Assembly (NCBI GenBank): GCA_963704405.1
Contig: OY969903.1
Span: 4,030,001 to 4,094,000 of the forward strand
From: MFD01213-c1 sp963704405
GTDB lineage: Bacteria; Planctomycetota; Phycisphaerae; Tepidisphaerales; Tepidisphaeraceae
Direction of reading: 5' to 3'
Length of the DNA: 64,000 nt
The notes below the pieces were generated by a model. That model was not told the DNA's origin. It did not search any database and was given only the letters and a program-made list of their open reading frames with translations. Positions within the stretch are counted from its first letter, which is position 1. Every line of letters begins with the position of its first letter. Made by a program: the position numbers and the translations under genes. This document shows, piece by piece, positions 47,890-58,800 of this stretch.

Positions 47890-49597
47890 TTATTCATCTG
47901 TCACACATCCCTCCGACGCACTCTTCACGTTCTTGATGTATTTATATAGTGTTCCGCGGGTTGCCTTGAAGGGGGGGCGTTTCCATGCGGCCTGGCGGGT
48001 TTGCATTTCTGCGGGGGTGATGAGCAGGTCGATTGTGCCTTGTTCGGAGTCGATTTTCACTTGGTCGCCATTGCGGGCAACGGCGATGGGGCCGCCTTCG
48101 ATGGCTTCGGGGGTGACGTGGCCGATGATGAAGCCGTGGCGAGCCGCCGGAGAAGCGGCCGTCGGTGATGAGGGCGACGTCGTTGAGCAGGCCGTAGCCG
48201 GCGAGGGCGCTGGTGGGGGTGAGCATTTCGGGCATGCCGGGGCCGCCTTTGGGGCCTTCGTAGCGGATGATGATGACATCGCCTTTGACGATCTGACCGG
48301 CTTCGAGGCCGCGGAGCATGTCTTCTTCGGAGTCGAAGACGTTTGGCGGGGCCGATGAAGCGGGTGCCTTCTTTTCCGGTGATTTTGGCGACGGCGCCTT
48401 CGGGGGCGAGGTTGCCGCGGAGGATGCGGATGTGGCCGTCGTGTTTGATCGGATCGGTTAAGCGGGTGGACGATTTTCTGATCTTTTTTCAAACCCGGCA
48501 GATCACGCAGGGATTGCTCGATAGTTTTGCCGGTGACGGTGAGTTGCTTGCCGTCGATGATGTCTGTGTTCAAGCAATAGCTTCATGACGGCGGGGACGC
48601 CGCCGACGGCGTGCAGGTCTTCCATCACGTATTTGCCCGATGGTTTGAAGTCGCTCAGCAGCGGCGTGTCGTCGCTGACGCGCTGCCAGTCGTCGATTGT
48701 CAGGGGGATGCCGAAGGCGCGGGCCATGGCGATGGAATGGAGGACGGCGTTGGTGGAACCGCCGAGCACGATCGTCAGCCGCATGGCGTTGATGAAGCTT
48801 TGGCGGGTGACGATGTCGCTCGGCTTGAGATCGTGTTCGAGGAGGATCCGCATCGCTTTGCCGGCGCGGATACATTCGTCGAGTTTTTCCGCATCGTCAG
48901 CGGGCGTGCAGGAGGAGTATGGCAGCGACAGGCCGAGGCATTCGATGAACGAGGCCATGGTGTTGGCGGTGTACATTCCGCCGCAGGCGCCGGCGCCGGG
49001 GCAGGCTTTGCTGAGGATGCGGCGGCGTTCGTCTTCGGTGATTTTGCCGGCGAGCTTTTGGCCATAGACCTGGAAGGCGGAGACGACATCGAGTTTTTCT
49101 TCGGTGCCGCGGATGGTGGCGCAGCCGGCGCGGATGGTGCCGCCATAGACCATGAGCGAGGGGCGGTTGAGGCGGGCCATCGCCATGACGCAGCCGGGCA
49201 TGTTTTTGTCGCAGCCGGGGATGGTGACCAGGCCGTCGTACCACTGGGCGGCCATGACGGTTTCGATGGAGTCGGCAATGAGATCGCGCGACTGGAGCGA
49301 GTAGCTCATGCCATCGGTGCCCATGGAAATGCCATCGCTGACGCCGATGGTGTTGAAGCGCATTCCGACGCAGTCGGCTTGCTCGACGCCTTCCTTCACG
49401 TGATCGCCAAGCTTGCCGAGGTGCATGTTGCATGGGTTGCCCTCGTACCAGACGCTGCAGATGCCGACCTGCGGTTTGTTCAGGTCTTCCCAGGTGAGAC
49501 CGGTCGCGATCAGCATGGCCTGCGATGCGCCCTGGCTGGCGGGCTGGGTGATGCGGGAGGAGTATCTGTTCAACTGCGATTGGGTGGCGGTGTTCAT
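47890..49597 (-). CDS. ilvD: Dihydroxy-acid dehydratase (four frameshifts, 48150-48575)
   Basis: IlvD dehydrates 2,3-dihydroxyacids in valine, isoleucine and leucine synthesis with an iron-sulfur cluster. The N-terminal 340 residues are intact (GICSVWYEGNPCNMHLG, TIPGCDKNMPGCVMA, CPGAGACGGMYTANTMAS, VLGGSTNAVLH). The remainder is spread over three frames: LLLNTDIIDGKQLTVTG; GHIRILRGNLAPEGAVAKITGKEG; DSEEDMLRGLEAGQIVKGDVIIIRYEGPKGGPGMPEML...LITDGRFSGGS; GFIIGHVTPEAIEGGPIAV. Three of the four breaks (about 48153, 48343, 48462) fit one extra base in AAC, ACC or CC runs; the fourth (about 48570) shifts the same way. Reconstructed length about 565 residues. Errors in a poor stretch of sequence are likelier than decay. 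Confidence 0.88.
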
Positions 49598-49834
49598 GGT
49601 TTGCGTCTAATCGTGCGAAGATCAACGGTTTGAACCCCGGCCAACGACATGGTGGCCGGCAGTCAGACCGGGCAGAAAGATTACTGTATGAGGGCAAAAC
49701 GTGCGAGGCTAGTGAGGATCGACCGGGCAAACGCCAGCGCTGCTGACCATAGTCTTTGGGCTTCTAACCCGGCGTACGGGAGAAAGGGAGCGGGAAGGAT
49801 TGGCGACGGTGCGTGCTTGCCGTGCCCTGTCGCG

Positions 49835-51280
49835 TTATTTCGACTGAGATGGCTCGACACTAAAGTCCCCTTCGGCCACACCCTGGACATCAATCAGCGC
49901 TACCGGCGGGCGGGCATCGGGCTTGGTTGCCGTTACGCGCACGTCTTTGCAGGTGACGCCTCGCACATGTCGCAGATAGACGCCGTAGGCCGGCATGACG
50001 CGGCCGAACATGCTCATTTCCGGGTATGCGGATTCTTTTTCGGGTAGCTGCGCCTGCGCGTCTTTTTCTTTTCCACCGCCGGGAAGCTCGATGTGGATGT
50101 TTTCGAGCGTGAGTGATTCAACCGGGTGGTCTGGGACGCCGTTGATCAGCAAGCCGATTCGGCCAACGCGGCGGGCTGTTACATTTCGCACGGTGATATC
50201 GCTGAGGGTGCCGGTTGGTTTGGCGTGATCGCCGGGCCGGAAGGTTTTCAGGCGCGAGCCGAGGCGAACGCTGATGGGCACGGCGACGCCGTCCATGGTG
50301 AGTGTGTCGAGCGCGACATCGTGCATGTGCGCTCCGTCAACACAGTAGAGCGCGATCCCCGCCATTCCGATGTCGCGGGCGTCGCAATGACTGACAGCGA
50401 TGTGTTCGAAATCGCCGAGCGATTCGGTTCCGAGCTTGATGGCATTGCAGCGGGTTCTGAGTTTGCAGCCGCTGACCGTGATATCGCGGCAGGCGGCATC
50501 GCTGGTCGTCTTCAGGCAGATGGCATCGTCGCCGCTTTCGATATCGCAGTCGGCGATGTGAACGGTCTGGCACGAATCGATGTCGATGCCATCGTTGTTT
50601 CGCAGGCCTGATCCACCGCTGCGGATTGTCAAGGCGTTGACGGTGACATCATGGCACTGAAAAAAATGGTTGGTCCAGGCGCCCGGGTCGTGCAGGATGA
50701 CGCCGCTCATGGCGACATTGCTGCACCGGATCCATCGCGTGAGGAATGGCCGGACGGTGTACTTGCGCTGAGCCGCCGCCAGCGCCTTCCCCTGGCCATC
50801 AATGAGCCCCGCGCCTTCGATTCCCATATGGTCGGCGTCAACGGCCACGATCAAGGCATCACCGAGCGGAACGCCATCTCCGGCGAGGAACGGATCGACA
50901 TTACGATAATCGGCGGCGCTGGTGCTGCCGAGCAGGACGGCCTTTTCCTCCAGATGAAGCGTCACATTGCTCTTAATCTGGATGGTGCCCGTTAGAAAAC
51001 GGCCGGCGGGAAACAGGAGCTTTCCTCCACCAGCCGCGCTGCACTGGTCTATGCCCTTTTGGATGGCAGCGGTATTGATAGTGACCCCGTCGCCGACGGC
51101 CCCAAAGCTGGTGACATCGAATGAGTTGATCGAGGCGGGTTGTGTCGGCAGCGGCGCGATCGCCGCATTCGCATGGCCGGGCCTGGAATCAATTGCCCCG
51201 GCGATCCATGCCGCAGCAAGGAAGAACATTCCAATCCGATTCACAGGTAGCCTTTCGTTATGTGTTGCTGCGGCCATCAC
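49835..51280 (-). CDS. Exported GH28 polygalacturonase-like glycosidase
   Basis: A 481-residue right-handed beta-helix glycosidase. A signal peptide (MFFLAAAWIAGAIDSRPGHA) is followed by FDVTSFGAVGDGVTINTAAIQKGID, the typical start of GH28/pectate-lyase-like helices. Catalytic motifs are NNDGIDIDSC (first Asp), ESGDDAICLK (paired Asp) and GTESLGDFEHI/RDIGMAGIA (in place of the usual G-H-G). It should cleave polygalacturonan or rhamnogalacturonan outside the cytoplasm. It lies near two rhamnogalacturonan-lyase-like genes, which supports pectin use. Confidence 0.88.
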   Translation of the reverse strand: MMAAATHNERLPVNRIGMFFLAAAWIAGAIDSRPGHANAAIAPLPTQPASINSFDVTSFGAVGDGVTINTAAIQKGIDQCSAAGGGKLLFPAGRFLTGTIQIKSNVTLHLEEKAVLLGSTSAADYRNVDPFLAGDGVPLGDALIVAVDADHMGIEGAGLIDGQGKALAAAQRKYTVRPFLTRWIRCSNVAMSGVILHDPGAWTNHFFQCHDVTVNALTIRSGGSGLRNNDGIDIDSCQTVHIADCDIESGDDAICLKTTSDAACRDITVSGCKLRTRCNAIKLGTESLGDFEHIAVSHCDARDIGMAGIALYCVDGAHMHDVALDTLTMDGVAVPISVRLGSRLKTFRPGDHAKPTGTLSDITVRNVTARRVGRIGLLINGVPDHPVESLTLENIHIELPGGGKEKDAQAQLPEKESAYPEMSMFGRVMPAYGVYLRHVRGVTCKDVRVTATKPDARPPVALIDVQGVAEGDFSVEPSQSK

Positions 51281-51446
51281 CAGCCCCCTGCCTGATGATT
51301 TCTACTGCCAGACCGGGATAATTGTTGCCCGAATTTCGCATGTCGCAAGAGAACGGTTGCAGGCCCGGGCCGCAAGGCAGTTCACGCGGCACACGAAGAA
51401 TGCTATACAACAGGCATTCAATTAATTCCTCTAACCTATCATCCAC

Positions 51447-52244
51447 ATGTTTGAAGACGAAAACGAAGAACCGGCAGAGCGTCCCGTCGATCCTGCGGAT
51501 CAGGCGAGGGAAAAATCCGACGAGTTCCGCATGCACGCCGAGCGGGCGGCGGTGTTCGAGGGGACTCGCAAGTTCGACGCCGAAATCATTCCCAGGCTGG
51601 ATCCAAAACTGGCTCGTGAAATCCAACGGGATATCGGGCGGCTGGAGAAGGCGAAGACGCCGGAGAGTCCGGTGCTTCCGGAGGATTCGGTTGCGGCAGC
51701 GGGCGCGCTATTGAACTTTCCCAATACGCATGGGCTGTCGACCAACGATTACCATGTCTATCGCCGGCCGGGTGAAGTGATGATCGTCCGCTGGCTGAGC
51801 GGCGAGCAGATTGAGACGTTTTATGAGCGGTTGCAGGCGCACTTCGACGCCGCCCTGGAAGGATTTAAGGAGGACGAGCGGCAGTCGAAGCAGTGGAAAC
51901 AGGATCCGCGGACGCTGGCATACCTGGCTGCGCTGGACGGCGTCGAAGTGAAGATGGCCGAGCGGTATTTGCGCGATCCGATCCGGGAGCATCATTTCTT
52001 TGTGCTTTCGACGCAGGCGGCCGATGAGATCAATATTGCGTATATCACTGAGCAGATCATGGGGGTGGCGGCGACGGAACTTGTAGGAGAAGATTCGGCC
52101 CCGCCGGACGAGGCGCCGACAGATCGCGATCTTGCGTGGTTCTTCAAATTGTTTTCGCTGCGGGGCGTGAATGAGGGGATCGAGCAGATGTGCTTTTTTA
52201 CTTATCTGCAAAAGACGGATGATTCCGGAGACAGTGATTGGTGA
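51447..52244 (+). CDS. Conserved hypothetical cytoplasmic protein
   Basis: I do not recognise a family. The 265 residues are hydrophilic and acidic with no signal or membrane segment. It begins MFEDENEEPAERPVDPADQ and has a helical middle (ETFYERLQAHFDAALEGFKEDERQSKQWKQ) and a compact C-terminal half (REHHFFVLSTQAADEINIAYITEQIMG). No metal or nucleotide motif is visible. It stands alone between the GH28 gene and the PL4-like operon, on the opposite strand to both. Confidence 0.6.
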   Translation: MFEDENEEPAERPVDPADQAREKSDEFRMHAERAAVFEGTRKFDAEIIPRLDPKLAREIQRDIGRLEKAKTPESPVLPEDSVAAAGALLNFPNTHGLSTNDYHVYRRPGEVMIVRWLSGEQIETFYERLQAHFDAALEGFKEDERQSKQWKQDPRTLAYLAALDGVEVKMAERYLRDPIREHHFFVLSTQAADEINIAYITEQIMGVAATELVGEDSAPPDEAPTDRDLAWFFKLFSLRGVNEGIEQMCFFTYLQKTDDSGDSDW

Positions 52245-52288
52245 ATAAACATCCGGGGCGTTTCCCAACTGGGAAACGGGATTGGTTG

Positions 52289-55200
52289 CTACGAGCGATC
52301 AGCCTGACAGCGATGGCGGCGGCGAGTTGCAAGCAAAACGGAACCGACACACGCAATGCACATCAGGGAGGCGGGTTCGGGGACGGACGTGGTTGCTGAA
52401 ATCATTTCGGCAGTCGATCCGGCAACCATCGCCGCAGAAGAGGCGGCGGTTTCGGTCAATGAATTGCCTTGCATGTTGAAGGCGTTGTCGATCAGCGAAT
52501 AGTCGCTGCCGTCGATTGTGCCGTCATAGTTGAAGTCGCCGTTGAACCAGCCGGCGAGGTGATTGTTAAAGCCGTTGTCAATTTTGGCGTAATCGTTGCC
52601 GTCGATTTTTCCGCTCAGGTCGGCATCGCCAAAGTAGGTGTATTTAATGAGAACGTCATTGACCGCGGGGTCTTGTCCGTCAAACAGGCCGAGACTGGCG
52701 CCGGCGCCATAGATCGTGTGGCCGGAGCCGTCGTTGTTGACGATCATGCCGAGCGTAGTGAGGTGCGTGCTATCGGCGGCGGCGGTGGAACTTTCTATTC
52801 CCGCAGCGCCGTTCCAATATCCCGTGGCGATGTTGAAGCCTTGCTGCAACTGGCTGGCCAGATTCGCGTAAAGGCCGCCTTTGACGATCACGTCGTTGTC
52901 CTCGATATCCATCTTCCCGTGCCAGGCGCCGGCGCTGCCGGCAAACGAAAGCGCACTGGTCACAAGCACCGTGCGATTGGCATGCGCGGGGGAGCTATTC
53001 AGAGTGACAACGCCCGCCGCCCCGATCGCCAAGGATTGCAGCGAACGCGCAACCGGCCCGGCGGTTGCGGCGTTCGCGCCGAAACTGGTGAGGCCGTTGG
53101 ATGTCAGCGATGTCGAAGGGCTGAGCGAACCGATGGCGTTGAAGGTCGCCCCGCCGGCGACGGTGACCGTCGTGCTGGCAAGGGAACCAGTTGCTGAAAG
53201 CGTGAGGAGACCGGAATTGATGGTGGTGGCGCCGGTATAGGTATTGGCCCCGCCGAGCACGATGGCGCCAGCGCCTGAAGCGGTGAGGGAGGCGCTCCCG
53301 CTGATGGCCCCTCCGATCGTGATCGAATCGCCAGCGTTGGTGGTGGTGACGACAGCGTTGGAATTGAGCACGACGGGGACGTTGATTGCATGTGTTCCGA
53401 GTTGGTCGATAATCGTGGCGCTGGCCGCGCCGTTATCGAGAATAAGCGACCCGCCTGTGCCGGGCACGAGCACATAAGTTTCGCCGGCGCTGTTCGCGGC
53501 ATTGAAGGTGACGGAGCCGACGGTGCGATTCCCATCGAGCGTCACATTCGCTGTGGTGATAGGACTGATTCCGCTGAAGGTGGCGCTATCGCCGGCAAGG
53601 CCGGGAATGATGCTGTTCTGCCACTTGCCACCGGCGGACCATGAACCGCTGGTTGCCAGGGCCCACTGTGATGAACCGCTCTGGCCATTCGTGGCGGAGA
53701 GTCCGGCCGTCTCGTCGGCTGCGAATTGGGAATTGGAATTTGGAATATATTCGTAGTCATGCCAACCCGTCGTCGCGGGGGCGGCGGAGGTGTTGGTGAT
53801 CTCAAATCGCAGGGCGTCGTACTGGTCGCCGTCGTTCTGGCTCACGCTGAAGGTGAAGACATTGTCGGCGCCAGGGGCGTTCAGATCTGCGGTGGGAAAC
53901 TGGTAGGCCAACCATTGGTAAATGCCGGACTGCCCGCTACGGATCATCGAATCGGTGGCGTTGCTGGCGTGCCAGGTTTCCGAATGGCCGTTGAGCGCGA
54001 CGGTAACGCTGCCCTCGGTGCCGGCGAGCGCGACTGAAAGGACGGCATATTGTCCTTGCGCTTTCTGGGCGGCGGTGGTGGTGAAATGCACTTCCCAGGG
54101 AGCGCCGGAATAGGTGGCAGGTCCACCGCCGGCGGTAACGTAGGCCGGGGCGATGTTCGTATAGTTGTCGCTGGTGCCGTTGGCGGCGTCATAAAGGCCG
54201 GGGTTAAACTTTCCCCACTGATTTGAAATCCATTTATTTGGATCGTTGGTCGCCGGCGTCGCACCGACGGCGGTAGCGTAATAGACGACCTTTCCGGGGT
54301 TGCCCAGGTCCTGTTCTTCTTTCCAGTAATCGTAAGCGCCGTAGAAATTGCGGATGTCACCGCCGCTGGAATTATGGCCGTTGAGGAATTCGTTGGCCGA
54401 GCGGTTGGGTATGCCGATTGTCCAGATGGGGGCGGCGGGGCTGAAGTTTTCCGGGGTGAATTTCAGATTCTTCGGAATTGAAACCTTGTTGCCGATGACC
54501 TGCACACCGTCGACGCGCGTCTCGCCCCACTGTCCGAGTTGATAGAGCGAGAGGCGATAGGTTCCGGCGGCGACGCCGGAGATGGTGGCCGAGCCGTTGG
54601 TTCCTATTTGCGCCCAATACTGATAGCCCTGGTGTGACTTCTGGAAATTGGTGTTGGGATCAGAGAGGACGATCGTGTTGTTGTTGGTATTTGCGCTCCA
54701 GCCGGCGGGGTTTGCGATGCTCGCCTGCAGGATGCCGCGCGAGGTGGAGGGGATGTAGCCGTTAGCGAGCAACTCAGATTCATTGTTGTAGAGCGATTGG
54801 TAGTTAGCCGCCGAGTTCACGGCGTCCTGATAGAGCTGGGTTCCGGTTTCATTTCCAGTTGTGGTGATGCGAAAAACATATGGCCCGAACAAACGGCTGG
54901 AATCGACACCCTGCGGCGGCACATAAGAGTAGCTGCTGTTTCCGTAATGTCCGGAGAGAAATTCCGACATGAGGATGTTGTTGGTGTACATCAGGTCCTG
55001 CTTGGTCGGACCGCCGGTCATGGTGTCGTGTGACTGGATGATGCTCGAAATCGCGTACTGGCTTCCGTATTCGGTGTGGGCCTGATGGAACTGTTCGTAG
55101 GAGGAGTAATCGTACTTGGTGTAAAAGTTTGAACCCCAGTCGCCGGTGACAGTGCTTCCGCTGACATCAGTCGTGGCGTCCTGCACCGTGCGGCCGGCCT

Positions 55201-55799
55201 GGCCGTTGAGGGTGGAGAGGGTTGAGTAGTTCGGCAATGTGGATGTTTGCGCCCATGTTGTTGGGGCCGACGTTGAACTGATACGTATTGGGAAAGAGCG
55301 TCGGGTTCACGCGCATCAGGAATTGCCCCTGCCCGTAGCTGCCGGCGATGTCGGTGGCAGAGTGGTTCACCACCTCGTACATGTGTATGGCCGGGTCATT
55401 GTTGAACAGCACGTAGTGAATTTGATAGGTGAAGGGGTTGGTGCTGCTCGATGCAACGGTGTTGTAGACATCGACATAATTGTTGGCTGACAACTGAAAG
55501 TTGGACGTGACAGTCCCGCTCCCCAGGCCTGACTTGGCAATCTCATCGTAGATCTGGGAATTGGCCGGGTCGAGAATATTTGTGCTGGAGTTGCCGACTT
55601 TGACGGAAGTGATATTTGAACCTGACGGATTGAAGACAATGTTCAATGCGCCGTTGGTAAGCGTCCAGTTGGTGCTGCTGTTCTGAGTGATGGTGACGGT
55701 GGCGTAAGTATCAGGCGACGGCATAGAAACGAGCGTCGCGATGATTGCAGCAGAGAGCCGGCGGCCCGATGTACAGGGGCGCGTTTTGATTTTTGACAC
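52289..55799 (-). CDS. PL4-like rhamnogalacturonan lyase with dockerin and PEP-CTERM (frameshifted near 55230)
   Basis: About 1170 residues. The catalytic N-terminal domain resembles PL4 rhamnogalacturonan endolyases (GGPTKQDLMYTNNILMSEFLSGHYG), followed by a fibronectin-like segment (YQYWAQIGTNGSATISGVAAGTYRL) and a jelly-roll domain (IWTIGIPNRSANEFLNGHN). Then come about 280 residues of beta-strand repeats (GANTYTGATTINSGLLTLSATG), two EF-hand-like dockerin repeats (FGDADLSGKIDGNDYAKIDN, FNYDGTIDGSDYSLIDNAF) and a PEP-CTERM tail (VPEPASLMCIACVGSVLLATRRR). The frame breaks near 55230, between NIHI and LPNYSTLSTLNGQ. Start is GTG 55799 with GGAGGA just upstream, 33 bp after the next lyase gene: an operon. 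Confidence 0.85.
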
Positions 55800-55831
55800 A
55801 CTTCCTCCATCAAATCCGCGGGCGGGCGAAA

Positions 55832-58800
55832 TCAGGCCTTGCGGCGTCGGCGGCTGAGCAAACCGGCGGCGAGGCCGAGGAATGCGACCGAAGCCGGTTC
55901 GGGAACCGACGTTGAGGAACCTGCTATTTCGTCTGTGGCGCCGGCGACCATCGCAGCCACATCAGCATTGGTTGAAGAACCGGGGATCAGGGATGGATCG
56001 GTGACGAAATCGCTGGCAGATGTTCCCTCGGCAAGCGAGGCGCCTTGCATGTTGAAGGCGTTGTCGATGAGGGAGTAGTCGCTGCCATCGACAACGCCGT
56101 CGTAGTTGAAGTCGCCATTGAACCAGCCGGTAAGGCCAGGATGCAGAAAGCCATTGTCGATCTTGGCGTAATCAGAGCCGTCGACTTTGCCGTTGAGGTC
56201 GGCGTCACCGAAATAGGTGTATTTCACCAGCACATCAGTCAAAGCGGGAGATTGGCCGTCGAAGAGGCCCAGAGGCGTGGTGCTGCCGTAGACCAGGTTG
56301 CCATTGCCGTCGTTGTTTTGGATCACGCCGAGCGTAGTGAGGTGAGTGGGATCGGCAGCGGCGTCGGAACTGACAATGCCAGCGGAGGCGTCCCAGAATC
56401 CTCCAGCGGTGAGGTTGATGCCTTGCTTGAGCTGGTTCGTCATGTTGGTGAGGCTTCCGCTGTGGACGATTAAATCGTTATTTCCGAGATTCACCTTCCC
56501 GGTCCAGGCATCAGTTGATCCGGCGAAGGCCAGAGCGCTCGTGACGAGCAAGGTGCGGTTGGCGTGAAGAGCGGCGTCCTGCACGGCGACGTTGCCGCCG
56601 GTGTTGATCGTTACCGACGCAGTAGTGCGAACGGCGATGCCGGCGCCAGTGGTGCGCGGCCCGATATTGATGATGCCGCTGCTGTTTAAGGCGGAGGCGG
56701 CGGGGAAAGTGCCAAGCAGATTCATTGTTGCGCCTGCGCCGCTGCTGAGAGCAGTGCAGGAAAGCGACGAACCGACGGCCACCGTCAGCACACCGCCATT
56801 GGCGGCAGCACTGCCGGGGAAGACGTTCACTCCTGTAAAGACCTGTGTACCGGCGCCTGTCTTAATCAGGTTGAGCGGGCCGGCGCTCGTGAGCGTTCCG
56901 GTGAATGTGCCCCCGAGACCGTTAGAGCCAATCGTAAGTGAATCGGTCTGAACGCCGGAGTTGGTATTGATGACGGATCCAGCACCGATCAGGGCTCCGG
57001 TGCTTTCGCTGGTTTGATTATTCAAATCGGCAGTTGCGCCGGCATCGATCACCAGGTTGCTGTTAGGCGAAAACGCGTTGGCCGCCGACGCCTGGAGGGT
57101 TCCGGCGCTGACATGGGTATCGCCGCTGTATGTTTTGGTGTTGGACGAGCTATATGTCCACATGCCTGCGCCGCTCTTGAGAACCGACAGCGTTCCACCG
57201 GAGGGGTTGGCGATGGAAGGGGCCATGCCGTTGGCGGTAGTGTTGCTGCCGGTGAGGGTCAGGACAGGGGTGGTGCCGGCGAGCAAGGCGACGGCGCCGG
57301 TACTGGTGAAGCTGAAGGTGGTGGTGGCCGCCCCGCTGCTGTCGATGATTCCACCATTGCCGGTGATGGTAAACAGGCGGTTGGTGGCGGCGGTGCTGGA
57401 GAGGGTGCCACCGTCGAAGACCAGATTGGCGGCGACATTGGAAGAAGAGCCGATGCCGCTGGCGACACCGCCATTGGCAACCAGCGCGCTGATAACTCCG
57501 CCGCGGGCGGTGGTGGTGCCGGTGTAGGTGCTGGCGCCGTTGAGCGTCTGCGTGCCGGTTCCGACTTTCACGAAATTGATTCCGCCGGTGATGATGGCAT
57601 TGAAGGTCGCGGTGGCGTTGTTATTGCCGACGGTCAGGATATGGGTGCCCACGTTGTTGTCGACCGAGCCGTAGACGGAGGTTCCGGCGGACAATCCGTT
57701 GATGCTCAGATCAAAGCCGTTCATCTCCAGCTTGGGATCGAAGCTGCTTGTGAAATCGGTGATGGTGGCAAAGATTACATTCCCTTTGCCAGCGCCAAAG
57801 GGCAACTGGTTGGCCGCGCCCATCTTGAGCACGCCCATGTTCATGTTGGTATCACCGCTGTAGGTCAGCAGCGCCGTGGAAGCCAGGGCCCAGGTATTGG
57901 AGCGGTCTTTGGTCAGGAAAGTCCTGCCGCTGGCTGGGTCACCGATGTCACTGCCGAAGGTGCAGGTGGTGGTGGTTTCGCCTTCCAGGCTCAGGGTGCG
58001 GTCGCCTGTGCCGCTGAAGACGACGGCGCCACCGTTGCTGAAGGTCAGACCACCGTTGGCGTAGATGGCTCCGCCGTTTTGGGTGACGGTGAAGAGGCGA
58101 TCGGTGGTAGTGGTCCCGCCGGTGTAGAAGAGCATGCCCCCGTCCAGGATAAGATTGCTGGCGAGATTGGAAGAGGAACCGATGCTGCTGGTGGAGCCAC
58201 CGTTGGCGAGCACGCTGGCGTTGAGGGAGCAATCGCCGGAGTAGTTCAGCCCGTTGTAGGTTGCTCCGCCATCCGCCGCCCCACCGAGGCCGATGTTGGC
58301 GATGCTGCCACCGATGATGGTGGGGCCGGTATAGGTGTTGGCTCCGCCGAAGACCAGTTCTGCGTTGGCGATCTGTTTAACCGTGCCGGTTCCGCTGATG
58401 ACGTTGGAGCAGGTGGTGAGATACCCGCGATTAAAAGTCAGGGTGGCGTTGTTGATGATGTTTCCGGTGCCGAGCTTGCCCCGAAAACCTCCGTCTCCCG
58501 GCCCCAGTGAGCTTGGGGTGCCACCGATGCCGACCTGGAGGATGCCGCCGCTGATGGTGGTGGTGCCGGTGTAGGTGTTGTCACCGGTAAGAACCTGGGT
58601 GCCGGTGCCTGTCTTGACCAGGTTGATCGCGCCACCGATGACGCCTGAGAACAACCCGGCCGCATTGTTGTTGCCGACAGTCATGACCTGTATCGCGCCG
58701 CTATTGGCAACGGTGCCACCGCCGGGTCCGTTAGCGCTGGCCCAGCCATTGGGATTGGCGCTGGTGATGGGGCCGGCCGGGCCATCGTTGAGGCCGTTGA

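Noticed and set aside
49598..49660. Possible ilvD leader: an 18-codon frame whose stop overlaps the ilvD ATG, plus hairpin CCGGCCA/TGGCCGG
   Set aside because: The peptide has only two Leu, two Val and one Ile, and no T-run follows the hairpin, so attenuation is not supported.
57014..58510. A 498-codon Gly-rich plus-strand frame opposite the giant PL4-like gene
   Set aside because: The Gly/Ala-rich composition is a mirror of the Thr/Ala-rich repeats on the coding strand.
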